DNA of 64,000 nucleotides from Nonomuraea roseoviolacea subsp. carminata (GTDB taxonomy: Bacteria; Actinomycetota; Actinomycetes; Streptosporangiales; Streptosporangiaceae): NCBI RefSeq assembly GCF_024172185.1, contig NZ_JAMZEC010000001.1, forward strand, positions 930,001-994,000, in the 5' to 3' direction. Positions within the stretch are counted from its first letter, which is position 1; each line of letters starts with the position of its first letter. A program made the position numbers and the translations under genes. Below are positions 22,408 to 31,045 of the stretch, piece after piece. A model generated the notes under the pieces. The model saw only the letters and a list, made by a program, of their open reading frames with translations, did no database searches and was not told the origin of the DNA.

Positions 22408-23255
22408 CCTGCCCCCTCTGCGCGGCCCCGGTGCTGGCCGAGCACGCCTTCTGCGAGGCGTGCGGCCACGAGCTCGACGCCCCGGCCTGCGCCGCGTGCG
22501 GGGCGCAGGCGGTGGACGCCGACGGCTACTGCGAGCGGTGCGGGCTGCGCCAGCCCACCGGCCGGGACGAGGCGGAGCTCACGCTGCCCGGCGGCGCGGC
22601 CGCGGTCACCCACAAGGGGCTGCGCCGGGCCCGCAACGAGGACGCGATGGCGCTGCTGGAGGCCGGCGACGTCACCGTGGCGGTGGTGTGCGACGGCGTG
22701 GGCAGCTCGCCGCGCGCCGACGAGGCGTCGGCCGTGGCGGTGGAGACCGCCGCCCCGGCCCTGGCCCGCGGCATGGACCCGGCGGAGGCGTTCGCGCTGG
22801 CCGGGCGGGCCGTGGCCAAGCTGGGGTCGTCCCCGGACGACGCCCCGGCCTGCACGTACGTCTCGGCGGTCGTCTCCGGCGGGCGGGCCACGCTCGCCTG
22901 GGCCGGCGACACGCGCGTCTACTGGCTCCCGCACGGCCCCGGCCCGGTGGCCGCGGTGCGGCTGACCGACGACCACGCGACGTCCACCGGTGAGATCACC
23001 GCGTGGCTCGGCGCCGACGCCGGCGACTGGAAGCCAAGCGTCCGCGTCTTCGAACCGCCCGGCCCCGGGTCGCTGCTGGTGTGCAGCGACGGCCTGTGGC
23101 GCTACCTGGACGGCCACACCGTCCCCGGCGCGGCCGTCCACCCGGCCGGCGCCTCTCTCGACCTGGCCCGCGAGCTGCTGCGCTTCGCGCTCGGCCGCGG
23201 CGGCCACGACAACGTGACCATCGTCCTGATCCCCCTAGGAGGACAGCATGGGTGA
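22404..23255 (+). CDS. PP2C-family protein phosphatase with double zinc ribbon
   Basis: 283-residue metal-dependent Ser/Thr phosphatase, the likely antagonist of the adjacent kinase. Residues 1-50 contain two C-x2-C pairs of pairs (CPLCAA, CEACG; CAACGA, CERCG), a double zinc ribbon. The PPM domain follows: RRARNEDAM, VVCDGVGSSPRADEAS, WAGDTRVYW, LVCSDGLW and GGHDNVTIVLI, covering the metal-binding Asp residues of the family. The GTG start overlaps the kinase stop (GTGA). No membrane segment. The ribbon resembles those of the kinase and of the FHA protein, suggesting a common docking module. Confidence 0.92.
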   Translation: MTCPLCAAPVLAEHAFCEACGHELDAPACAACGAQAVDADGYCERCGLRQPTGRDEAELTLPGGAAAVTHKGLRRARNEDAMALLEAGDVTVAVVCDGVGSSPRADEASAVAVETAAPALARGMDPAEAFALAGRAVAKLGSSPDDAPACTYVSAVVSGGRATLAWAGDTRVYWLPHGPGPVAAVRLTDDHATSTGEITAWLGADAGDWKPSVRVFEPPGPGSLLVCSDGLWRYLDGHTVPGAAVHPAGASLDLARELLRFALGRGGHDNVTIVLIPLGGQHG

Positions 23256-24540
23256 CCAGCCCGCCTTCACGCTCCAGATCGACCAGAACAAGTACCTGCC
23301 GCTCGACGGGCGTGAGGTCCACGCCATCCTCACCGTTTCCTCCACCGGGACCGTCACGACGACGACGTCCGTGCCGGCCGAGGCCGCCGAAGTGATCATC
23401 GTGGACACGTCCGGCTCCATGAGCGGCGGCAAGATCCGCGAGGCGCGGCAGGCCGCCGCGAGCGCGGTGCAGGCGCTGCGGGACGGCGTGAACTTCGCGG
23501 TGATCGCGGGCACCGACACGGCCCGCGTGGTCTACCCGCGCGGCCGCACGATGGCGCGGGCCACGCGCGCCACCCGCGCCGAGGCGCAGACCGCCATCGG
23601 CAAGCTGTCGGCCAACGGCGGCACGTCCATCGGCGAGTGGCTGCTGCTGGCCCGCGACCTGCTCGACGCGCACCCCGACGCGATCCGGCACGCCCTGCTG
23701 ATGACCGACGGGCAGAACAACGAGAGCGGCGACGCCTTCGCCCGCGCCCTGTCGGCCTGCTCGGGCCGGTTCGTGTGCGACAGCCTGGGCGTGGGCTCCG
23801 ACTGGGTGCCGGCCGAGCTGCGCAAGGTGTCGGAGGCGCTGCTCGGCACGTTCGACTTCGTCCGCAACCAGAGCGACCTGTCGGCCTTCTTCAACCGCAT
23901 CACCCAGGAGTCGATGAGCAAGACCGTGGCCGAACTGGCGCTGCGGGTGTGGGTGCCGCAGACCGCGACCCTGAAGTTCGTCAAGCAGGTCTCCCCCACG
24001 CTGCTCGACCTGACCGGCAAGCGCGCCGACGTCAACCCGCTGACCGGCGACTACCCCACCGGCTCGTGGGGCGCGGAGGAGCGCGAGTACCACCTGTGCG
24101 TGGAGGTGCCGCCCGGCCAGATCGGCACCGAGATCCGCGCCGGCTGGGTGAAGCTGCTGCGCCCCGACACCCAGGAAGTGCTGGCCAGCGGCAACGTGCT
24201 CGCCCAGTGGACCGACGACCTGGCGCAGTCCACCCGGATCAACGGCAAGGTCGCCCACTACACCGGCCAGGCCGAGCTGCACGAGCTGATCCAGGAGGGG
24301 CTGAGCGCGCGGGCCGCGGGCGCCGTGGACGTCGCGACCGCCCGCCTGGCCAAGGCGCGGCGGATCGCCGCCGAGTCGGGCCGCGAGGACACGGCGCGGC
24401 TGCTGGACAAGGTCGTCGAGGTCGATCCGCGCGACGGGACGGCGCGGCTGCGCCGCAACGTGGACAAGGCCGACGAGATCGAGCTGGACACCGGCTCGGT
24501 CCGCACCAGCCGGCTGCGGCAGGGCGGGGAGGGCTCCTGA
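23248..24540 (+). CDS. VWA-domain protein of the signalling operon
   Basis: 430-residue protein with a von Willebrand A domain at residues about 45-230. The metal-ion-dependent adhesion site is complete: VDTSGSMSGGK, the Thr of GGTSIGEWL, and the Asp of LMTDGQNNESGD. The second half is a beta-rich domain plus a C-terminal helical tail (ARAAGAVDVATARLAKARRI). No signal peptide, so intracellular; such proteins often assemble partners or act as phosphorylation targets. The ATG follows TAGGAGG by 5 bases and overlaps the phosphatase stop by 8 bases. Confidence 0.9.
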   Translation: MGDQPAFTLQIDQNKYLPLDGREVHAILTVSSTGTVTTTTSVPAEAAEVIIVDTSGSMSGGKIREARQAAASAVQALRDGVNFAVIAGTDTARVVYPRGRTMARATRATRAEAQTAIGKLSANGGTSIGEWLLLARDLLDAHPDAIRHALLMTDGQNNESGDAFARALSACSGRFVCDSLGVGSDWVPAELRKVSEALLGTFDFVRNQSDLSAFFNRITQESMSKTVAELALRVWVPQTATLKFVKQVSPTLLDLTGKRADVNPLTGDYPTGSWGAEEREYHLCVEVPPGQIGTEIRAGWVKLLRPDTQEVLASGNVLAQWTDDLAQSTRINGKVAHYTGQAELHELIQEGLSARAAGAVDVATARLAKARRIAAESGREDTARLLDKVVEVDPRDGTARLRRNVDKADEIELDTGSVRTSRLRQGGEGS

Positions 24541-25211
24541 TGGCCACCTGCCCGCAGGGACACGCCTCGGGCGCCGACGACTACTGCGACGTCTGCGGGG
24601 CCCAGATGACCGGCGCCCCGCCTTCCGCGCAGGGCGGGTCCTCCGCGGCGCAGGGCGGGCCGCCGGCCCCGGCCTCCCCCGGCGCGGCGGCCCAGGGGCC
24701 GGTGGAGGAGTGCCCGGTGTGCCGGACGCCGCGCGCCGGCCAGTACTGCGAGGTGTGCGGCCACGACTACTCCGGCAGCGCGCCGCCCCGCGTCCCGGTG
24801 GTCGCGGCCCGCTGGGAGGCGGTCACCGGCGCCGATCGCGCCTACTACGAGGAGGTCGTCGGCCAGGACGGCCCCGACGCCCACACGATCGCCTTCCCGC
24901 CGTACTGCCCCGAGCGTTCCTTCCCGCTCGCCGGCGAGCAGGTGCGCATCGGGCGCGGCAGCAAGCGGCGCCCCGTCAAGCCGGAGATCGACCTGACCGG
25001 GCCGCCGGAGGACCCGGGCGTCTCGCACCTGCACGCGGTGCTGCTCGCGCAGCACGACGGGTCGTGGACGCTCGTGGACCCCGGCTCCGCCAACGGCACG
25101 CGGGTCAACGGCAAGCCGGTCGCCGTCAACGTGCCCGTCCCGGTGGGGCCGGGCGACCGCATCCACGTGGGCGCGTGGACGGTCATCACGATCAGGGAGG
25201 GAACGCCGTGA
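24540..25211 (+). CDS. FHA-domain protein with two zinc ribbons (GarA-like role)
   Basis: 223-residue phosphopeptide-binding protein. Two zinc-ribbon halves come first (CPQGHASGADDYCDVCG and CPVCRTPRAGQYCEVCG) separated by an Ala/Gly/Pro/Gln linker. The C-terminal FHA domain has VRIGRGSKRR, VSHLHAVLL and SANGTRVNGK, the conserved phosphothreonine-binding residues. The position next to a PknG-like kinase suggests the role of mycobacterial GarA, an FHA switch that regulates 2-oxoglutarate and glutamate enzymes. No obvious N-terminal ETTS-type Thr motif is present. ATG overlaps the VWA stop by one base; stop overlaps the next GTG. Confidence 0.88.
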   Translation: MATCPQGHASGADDYCDVCGAQMTGAPPSAQGGSSAAQGGPPAPASPGAAAQGPVEECPVCRTPRAGQYCEVCGHDYSGSAPPRVPVVAARWEAVTGADRAYYEEVVGQDGPDAHTIAFPPYCPERSFPLAGEQVRIGRGSKRRPVKPEIDLTGPPEDPGVSHLHAVLLAQHDGSWTLVDPGSANGTRVNGKPVAVNVPVPVGPGDRIHVGAWTVITIREGTP

Positions 25212-26638
25212 CCACCGTCCAGGCCCCGCCGCCGTCCACACCACCGTCCGCCACGCCGCCGTCCGCGCCGCCGGCGCCGGCCGGCGCGCTCCCCGCGGTA
25301 CGGCCGCCCGCGCCGCCGCGCCGCAGCGTGCCCCGCCGGATCCGGGTCATCACGGGCGTCACCGTCACGGCCCTGGCGCTGCTGTTCGGCTCGCTCGCGG
25401 TGGGCAGCGCCGCCGCCCGCGACGGACTGCGCGTCATCGGGCGCGACGCCGGCCCCCAGGTGCTCGCCACCGCCGGCCTCTACTTCGGGCTGAGCGACAT
25501 GGACGCGCAGATCGCCGACGCCCTGCTCATGGGCCAGGGGTACGGCGGGCGGCGGCAGGAGGCGCTGGCCCGCTACGAGCGGCGGCGCTCCGAGGCGAAC
25601 GACGCGCTGATGAAGGCGTTCGCCCTGTCCGGCGACGACCCCGCCGGGCGGCGCACCGTCCAGTCGGTGCTCGACGGGCTCGGCCGCTACGAGCGGCTGG
25701 TCGGGCAGGCGCTGCTGCTCGACTCCCAGGCCCGCCACCCGGCCGGCGCACCGCCGGAGAAGGTCGTCGAGGTCTACCGGCAGGCCACCGACCTGATGCG
25801 GCTGGTCCTGCTCCCCCAGGCGTACAACCTGACCCTGGAGAGCGGCACGATCGTGCGCCGCACGTACGACGACAAGAGCCTCACCGTGCCCGCGCTGCGG
25901 GTCGCGGTGATCGTGACCGGGCTGGTGGCGCTGGCCTGCCTGGTGTGGCTGCAGGTGTACCTGGCGCGGCGCTTCCGGCGCGTGTTCGGGCTCGCGCTGC
26001 TGGCGGCCACCCTGGCGACGGCCGTCGCGCTCGTGGCCGGGGCGAGCGTGCTCGGGCAGGACGAGCGCGACCTGCGGGTGGCCAAGACGCAGGGCTTCGA
26101 CCCGGTGCTCAACGTGGCGCGGGCCCGGGCGATCAGCAACAGCATGCAGGGCGACCAGAGCCGCTACCTGCTGGACAAGGTCCGGGCCGACACCTACGAG
26201 CACACCTACCTCGACAAGGCCCAGACGGTGTTCTACCTGCCGGCGGGCAACCTCGACGCCTACCACGCCGGCGTGGCCGCCTCCAGGCAGGGCTACCTCG
26301 GCCTCATGGGCGACCGGCTCGGCGGCCGGGCCGGCGAGCAGGCGCTGAGCGCCTACCAGGCGTTCCAGCGGGCCGACACCGGGTTCCGGGCGCTCGCCGC
26401 GTCCGGGCGGGCCGACGACGCCGTGGCGGCGCGGCTCGGGGAGGTCAGGCAGGCGTTCGACACCTACGACGGCGCCCTGGTGACCCTGTCGCGCGGCCAC
26501 GAGGCCGCCTTCCGGTGGGCCGTCGGCGACGGCGAGCGGGCGCTGGACGACCTGTGGCGGCTGCTCCCGTTCGCGATCGGCGGCATCGCGCTGCTGATCC
26601 TCGCGGGCGTCTGGCCCCGACTGAAGGAGTACCGATGA
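25208..26638 (+). CDS. glnX: GlnX-like four-helix membrane sensor protein
   Basis: 476-residue membrane protein. A Pro/Ala-rich cytoplasmic N-terminus (residues 1-44) leads to membrane helices at about 47-68, 228-248, 256-276 and 449-468, leaving two large external loops. This is the layout of mycobacterial GlnX, which passes the amino-acid signal from the binding protein GlnH to PknG across the membrane. No enzymatic motif. The loops contain helical stretches (GRRQEALARYERRRSEAN) like those of chemoreceptor four-helix bundles. Overlaps both neighbours by four bases. Confidence 0.85.
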   Translation: MTTVQAPPPSTPPSATPPSAPPAPAGALPAVRPPAPPRRSVPRRIRVITGVTVTALALLFGSLAVGSAAARDGLRVIGRDAGPQVLATAGLYFGLSDMDAQIADALLMGQGYGGRRQEALARYERRRSEANDALMKAFALSGDDPAGRRTVQSVLDGLGRYERLVGQALLLDSQARHPAGAPPEKVVEVYRQATDLMRLVLLPQAYNLTLESGTIVRRTYDDKSLTVPALRVAVIVTGLVALACLVWLQVYLARRFRRVFGLALLAATLATAVALVAGASVLGQDERDLRVAKTQGFDPVLNVARARAISNSMQGDQSRYLLDKVRADTYEHTYLDKAQTVFYLPAGNLDAYHAGVAASRQGYLGLMGDRLGGRAGEQALSAYQAFQRADTGFRALAASGRADDAVAARLGEVRQAFDTYDGALVTLSRGHEAAFRWAVGDGERALDDLWRLLPFAIGGIALLILAGVWPRLKEYR

Positions 26639-27462
26639 AGCGGATCTTTCCCGTCGCCCTCGGGCTGACCGCCCTGCTGGCCGTCACCGGGCTGCTGGCG
26701 GGCGGGTGCGCCGCGGGCGGGCGGAAGTCGGTCCTCGACGCGGACAGGATCGTCATCGGGGTGCGCCCCGACCTGCCGTCGGTGGGCTTCCGCCGGCCCG
26801 ACGGCACGTTCGAGGGCTTCGACGTGGACGTGGCCCGCTACATCGCCCGCAAGCTCGGCAAGGGCGTCACCTTCGAGCCGGTGCTGGCGGCCGAGCGCGA
26901 GAAGGCCATCACCTCGGGCAAGGCGGATCTGGTGCTGGCCACGTACACGATCAGCATGGACCGCAAGCAGAAGGTGCTGTTCGCCGGGCCGTACCACATC
27001 TCCTACCAGGACATCCTGGTGCGGCGCGACGAGGGCGGCATCCGCAACGTGCGCGACCTGAAGGGGCGGCGCATCTGCGAGGTCCAGGGCTCCAACGCCG
27101 CCCAGCGGGTGGTCACGGAGCGCAAGGTGGCGGCGCAGGTGGTGCCGTTCCCCGACTACGCGGGGTGCCTGGCGGCGCTCAAGCAGGACCGCGTGGACGC
27201 CATCACGACCAACGACGTCATCCTGGCCGGCCTGGCCATCCGGGACGGCTCCGGCCTCAGGCTGGCCAACGCCCAGTTCAACGAGCAGCGGACCGGGGTC
27301 GGCATGCGCAAGGGCGACGTCGAGGGCTGTGAGGAGGTCAACCGGGCCATCACCGAGATGTACCAGGACGGCACGGCCTCGCGGCTGCTGCACCACTGGT
27401 TCGGCAAGGCGGGCCTGAACCTGTCCACGATCGCGGTCCCCCAGTTCGAGGGCTGCTCGTAG
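26635..27462 (+). CDS. glnH: GlnH-like amino-acid-binding lipoprotein
   Basis: 275-residue family 3 solute-binding protein, lipid-anchored outside the cell. The signal peptide ends in the lipobox LAGGC at about residue 25. The mature fold shows IVIGVRPDLPSVGF, FEGFDVDVARYIARKLG and DLVLATYTISMDRKQKVLFA, classical for polar amino-acid receptors. No permease or ATPase follows, so it is probably a sensor rather than a transporter part, as for GlnH of the mycobacterial GlnH-GlnX-PknG pathway (ligands there Asp/Glu). Last gene of the operon. Confidence 0.9.
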   Translation: MKRIFPVALGLTALLAVTGLLAGGCAAGGRKSVLDADRIVIGVRPDLPSVGFRRPDGTFEGFDVDVARYIARKLGKGVTFEPVLAAEREKAITSGKADLVLATYTISMDRKQKVLFAGPYHISYQDILVRRDEGGIRNVRDLKGRRICEVQGSNAAQRVVTERKVAAQVVPFPDYAGCLAALKQDRVDAITTNDVILAGLAIRDGSGLRLANAQFNEQRTGVGMRKGDVEGCEEVNRAITEMYQDGTASRLLHHWFGKAGLNLSTIAVPQFEGCS

Positions 27463-27470
27463 CCGTCGCG

Positions 27471-27512
27471 CGTACGAGGGGCCCGGGGGCGAACCCCCGG
27501 GCCCCTCGTACG
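27471..27512. terminator. Strong bidirectional terminator
   Basis: Perfect 19-bp stem (CGTACGAGGGGCCCGGGGG and its complement) with the tetraloop CGAA, placed between the convergent glnH and sigma-factor genes 8 and 10 bases from their stops. Confidence 0.85.
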
Positions 27513-27522
27513 CCTGGAACGG

Positions 27523-28671
27523 TCAGTCCAGGTAGTCGCGCAGCATCTGCGCCCTGGTCGGATGGCGGAGCTTGGCCAGGGTCTTGGACTCGATCTGCCG
27601 GATGCGCTCCCGGGTGACGCCGAACTCCCTGCCCACCTCCTCCAGCGTGCGCGGATGCCCGTCGGCCAGGCCGAAGCGGAGCTGGATGATGCGCTGCTCA
27701 CGGTCCGACAGGGTCGCCAGGATGTCGTCGAGCTGGTCCTGCAGCATGATGAAGGCGGCGGCCTCCATGGGCACGACCGCGTCCGCGTCCTCGATGAAGT
27801 CGCCGAGGTCGGAGTCCTCCTCGCCGATGGGCGACTGGAGCGAGACGGGCTCCTGCGCGATGCGCTGGATCTCCACCACCCGGTCGACCGGGAGATCCAT
27901 CTCCTTGGCGATCTCCTCGGGCACGGGCTCGCGGCCGAGGTCCTGGTGGAGCTGGCGCTGCACCCGGACGAGCTTGTTGATCGTCTCCACCATGTGGACG
28001 GGGATCCGGATCGTGCGTGCCTGGTCGGCGATCGCCCTCGTGATCGCCTGCCGGATCCACCACGTGGCGTAGGTGGAGAACTTGTAGCCCTTGGTGTAGT
28101 CGAACTTCTCCACCGCGCGGATCAGGCCGAGGTTGCCCTCCTGGATCAGGTCCAGGAACAGCATGCCGCGCCCGACGTACCGCTTGGCGATCGACACCAC
28201 GAGCCTGAGGTTGGCCTCGATGAGGCGTTGCTTGGCCCTCGTGCCCTGCCACACGAGCTCCCTGAACTCCGGGAAGGCCAGGCGCGACACCCCGCCGGCG
28301 AGTTTGTCCTCGGCGAACAGGCCCGCTTCGATCGATTTGGCGAGCTCCACCTCCTCCTCAGCCGTCAGCAGGGGCACGCGACCGATCTCCCGCAGGTAGA
28401 TGCGGACCAGATCGCTGGTCGGCGCCCGCTTGCCCACGTCTTCCTCATCGGCGCGGGAGGTGTCGTCGTCGCCCTGGGGCTCGAGGACCTCCACGCCGTT
28501 CTCGGCGAGCATGCGCACGACGCGTTCCAGCGCGTCGGACGGCAACTCTGATCGGTCAAGCGCGGCTGCGACGTCATCGACGGTGACGCTTCCGCGCTCT
28601 CTTCCTTTCGCGACGAGGTCCGCCACCTGATCTACCGATGGCGGCCCGCTTGGCAGCACCGATGCACCCAC
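27523..28671 (-). CDS. rpoD: Principal-type RNA polymerase sigma factor (RpoD/SigA)
   Basis: 382-residue sigma-70 group 1/2 factor. A short region 1.1 ([20 protein letters not shown]) is followed by region 1.2 ([16 protein letters not shown]), region 2 ([38 protein letters not shown]), region 3, and region 4 with [20 protein letters not shown]. The placement just downstream of dnaG recalls the macromolecular-synthesis arrangement and favours the housekeeping factor. It is shorter than streptomycete HrdB (over 500) because the long acidic N-terminus is absent. The GTG at 28671 has no ribosome site; CAGACT lies 7 bases upstream, consistent with a leaderless transcript. Confidence 0.93.
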   Translation of the reverse strand: MGASVLPSGPPSVDQVADLVAKGRERGSVTVDDVAAALDRSELPSDALERVVRMLAENGVEVLEPQGDDDTSRADEEDVGKRAPTSDLVRIYLREIGRVPLLTAEEEVELAKSIEAGLFAEDKLAGGVSRLAFPEFRELVWQGTRAKQRLIEANLRLVVSIAKRYVGRGMLFLDLIQEGNLGLIRAVEKFDYTKGYKFSTYATWWIRQAITRAIADQARTIRIPVHMVETINKLVRVQRQLHQDLGREPVPEEIAKEMDLPVDRVVEIQRIAQEPVSLQSPIGEEDSDLGDFIEDADAVVPMEAAAFIMLQDQLDDILATLSDREQRIIQLRFGLADGHPRTLEEVGREFGVTRERIRQIESKTLAKLRHPTRAQMLRDYLD

Positions 28672-29019
28672 GGGAGACAGTCTGCAGTATTGCTTCCATA
28701 AAATGGCAGACCCATTTTTGGCACCGAAGGTAAGGCGTCGGCCCTTACCGAATTGAGATCCATAAAAGGTTTGGCCGGAGTTTGATCAGGAAAGAAAAGT
28801 CAATTACGCGAGCAGGTAACGGGGCGCCGCGACGACGGCGGGCGGCGCCCGTGCCGCGGCCTGCCCGGACGTCTCCTCAGGGGACCGTCCGGCGCGCGTC
28901 TTGCCCGGCATGCCGGATGGGCGCACGACTGATGCGAATAACACTTTCCTTCACAACAGCTCGGCTTTGTGTCGATCGATGCCATAGGCGTTCTGCGAAC
29001 GCGCGGCGGGGGCGAGCAC
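28672..29019. other. dnaG-rpoD intergenic region, AT-richer promoter zone
   Basis: No gene is supported here. Bases 28690-28800 are notably AT-rich for this genome and, on the minus strand, contain several T/A tracts and an AATTGACTTTTC stretch that could supply a -35. I could not fix a full promoter. It should carry the promoter or promoters of the sigma-factor gene. Confidence 0.5.
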
Positions 29020-30861
29020 TCAGCTTCCGGCGGCGCGTTCCCTCAGCACCCGCCGCTGCTGCTCCAGCGCGACCAGCTCGCCGAACAGCTTGTTGTACTC
29101 CTGCTGCTCGTCCACCGGGTTGAGCCGCTGGATGCGGGACTTGACCTGGGCGATGGCCCGGTCGACCGCGATGGCCTCGATGGCCGCCAGCATGGCGGCT
29201 CCGTAACGCTCCTCGACGTGCGCGTCGGCCTGGATGGCCTCCACCGCGAAGCGCGTCACCAGCACCCGCGCCGCCTCGTCCGGCGCCTGCTCCAGCAGCC
29301 GGTCGACCCACTCGCGCCCGCCGTGACCGGCCGTCGCCGTGCCGCCCGCCGCCGCGACCACCTGGCGCAGCGTCACGTGGTCGGCCGCGGTGAACGCCTG
29401 CGGGTCGAGCGCGTCGAAGCGCGGCCCGAGCAGCGCCGGACGCTGCACGGCCAGCTTGAGCAGCTCGGCCTCCACCCGGGTGTGCGGATCGACCGGCGCG
29501 GGCCGCGGCGCGCGCTGCGGGCGGCCCGCCTGGGCGTTGCCCACCTCGCCGATGCGCTGCATGACGAACCGCTCGTCCATGAAGCCCAGCCACCGGTCGA
29601 GGTCGATGGCGTAGCGCTTGCGCAGGCCGGGGTCCTTGATGCCGGCCACGATCGGCGCCGCCGCGTCGAGGGCGGCGATCTTGCCCTCGTTGCTGCGCAG
29701 GTCGTAGCGGGCGATCGTGCTGCGGATGGCGAACTGGAACAGCGGCTCGCGCCCGGCGATCAGGTCGCGCACGGCCGCGTCGCCCTGCTTGACCCGCAGG
29801 TCGCACGGGTCGAGCCCGTCGGGCTGCACGGCCACGTACGTCTGGGTGACGAACTTCTGCTCGTCGGCGAACGCCCGCAGGGCGGCCTTCTGCCCGGCGG
29901 CGTCGCCGTCGAAGGTGAAGATCACCTCGCCGCGGAACTCGGCCTGGTCGAGCAGGAAGCGCCGCAGCACCTTGATGTGCTCCTCGCCGAACGAGGTGCC
30001 GCAGGTGGCCACGGCGGTCGGCACCCCGGCCAGGTGGCAGGCCATCACGTCGGTGTAGCCCTCGACGATCACCGCCTGGGAGCGCTTGGAGATCTCCCGC
30101 TTGGCCAGGTCGATGCCGTAGAGCACCTGGCTCTTCTTGTACAGCGGCGAGTCGGGCGTGTTGAGGTACTTCGGCCCGTCGTCGGAGTCGAGCAGCTTGC
30201 GCGCGCCGAACCCGATGACGTCGCCCGTCGCGTCGCGGATCGGCCAGATGAGCCGCCCACGGAACCGGTCGATCGGCCCCCGGCGGCCCTCCTTGACCAG
30301 CCCGCCCTTGATCAGCTCCTCGGCGGTGAACCCGCGCCCCATGAGGTGGCGGCCGAGCGCCTCCCACTCGGCCGGCGCGTAGCCGACGCCGAACGCCTCG
30401 GCGTCGGCCCGCTCGAACCCGCGCTCGGACAGGAACCGCCGCCCGGGCGCCGCGTCGGGGCTCATGAGCTTGGCGGCGTAGAACTCGGCGGCGGCGCGGT
30501 GCGCCTCGATGAGCCGTGCCCGCTCGCCGTGGTCGCGCCGCGGCACGTAGCCGCCCTGCTCGTACTGGAGCTGGATGCCGGCCCGCTGCGCCAGCCGCTC
30601 GACGGCCTCGCCGAACGTCAGGTGCTCGATCCGCTCCACGAACGTGATGACGTCGCCGCCCTCGGAGCAGCCGAAGCAGAAGTACATGCCGCGCTCGGGG
30701 GTGACGTTGAACGACGGGGTCTTCTCGTCGTGGAAGGGGCACAGGCCCTTGAGGTTGCCGCCCCCGGCGTTGCGCAACTGGATGTGCTCGCCGATCACGT
30801 CGGCGATGGGGGATCGCTCGCGTACGAGCGCGATGTCGACGTCACGGATGCGGCCAGCCAC
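29020..30861 (-). CDS. dnaG: DNA primase
   Basis: 613-residue replication primase that synthesises RNA primers. The CHC2 zinc domain is CPFHDEKTPSF plus YFCFGCSEGGD. The TOPRIM catalytic core shows VIVEGYTDVMACH, GTSFGEEH and FTFDGDAAGQ, the metal-binding acidic residues. The C-terminal helicase-binding region is helical and ends LVALEQQRRVLRERAAGS. Starts with GTG; TAGACT lies 7 bases upstream with no ribosome site, so probably leaderless. Divergent from the LytM-like lipoprotein and upstream of rpoD. Confidence 0.97.
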   Translation of the reverse strand: MAGRIRDVDIALVRERSPIADVIGEHIQLRNAGGGNLKGLCPFHDEKTPSFNVTPERGMYFCFGCSEGGDVITFVERIEHLTFGEAVERLAQRAGIQLQYEQGGYVPRRDHGERARLIEAHRAAAEFYAAKLMSPDAAPGRRFLSERGFERADAEAFGVGYAPAEWEALGRHLMGRGFTAEELIKGGLVKEGRRGPIDRFRGRLIWPIRDATGDVIGFGARKLLDSDDGPKYLNTPDSPLYKKSQVLYGIDLAKREISKRSQAVIVEGYTDVMACHLAGVPTAVATCGTSFGEEHIKVLRRFLLDQAEFRGEVIFTFDGDAAGQKAALRAFADEQKFVTQTYVAVQPDGLDPCDLRVKQGDAAVRDLIAGREPLFQFAIRSTIARYDLRSNEGKIAALDAAAPIVAGIKDPGLRKRYAIDLDRWLGFMDERFVMQRIGEVGNAQAGRPQRAPRPAPVDPHTRVEAELLKLAVQRPALLGPRFDALDPQAFTAADHVTLRQVVAAAGGTATAGHGGREWVDRLLEQAPDEAARVLVTRFAVEAIQADAHVEERYGAAMLAAIEAIAVDRAIAQVKSRIQRLNPVDEQQEYNKLFGELVALEQQRRVLRERAAGS

Positions 30862-30938
30862 GCCGGTGAGTCTATTGCGAACGGCGGGCGGACCCCACCC
30901 CGGCGGCCGCGGTGCGTCCGGTTTGGGGTGATGGGAAG

Positions 30939-30950
30939 GGTGATATCACC
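30939..30950. promoter_or_regulatory. 12-bp perfect palindrome upstream of LytM-like gene
   Basis: GGTGATATCACC, in the dnaG/LytM-like intergenic region. Length and symmetry fit a dimeric repressor site; the regulator is unknown. Confidence 0.35.
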
Positions 30951-31045
30951 TCAGCGCCCGGAAAGTGGAAAACGTGTCCAGCCTGTTGTCCCGGTCGGCT
31001 ACAAAGGTAAAGCTCGGGCTGGATACGGTGACGCGGGTGGAGATC

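Noticed and set aside
28782..29123. Small genes in the rpoD-dnaG gap
   Set aside because: Arg/Pro-rich products without start signals; the region is better explained as promoter DNA.
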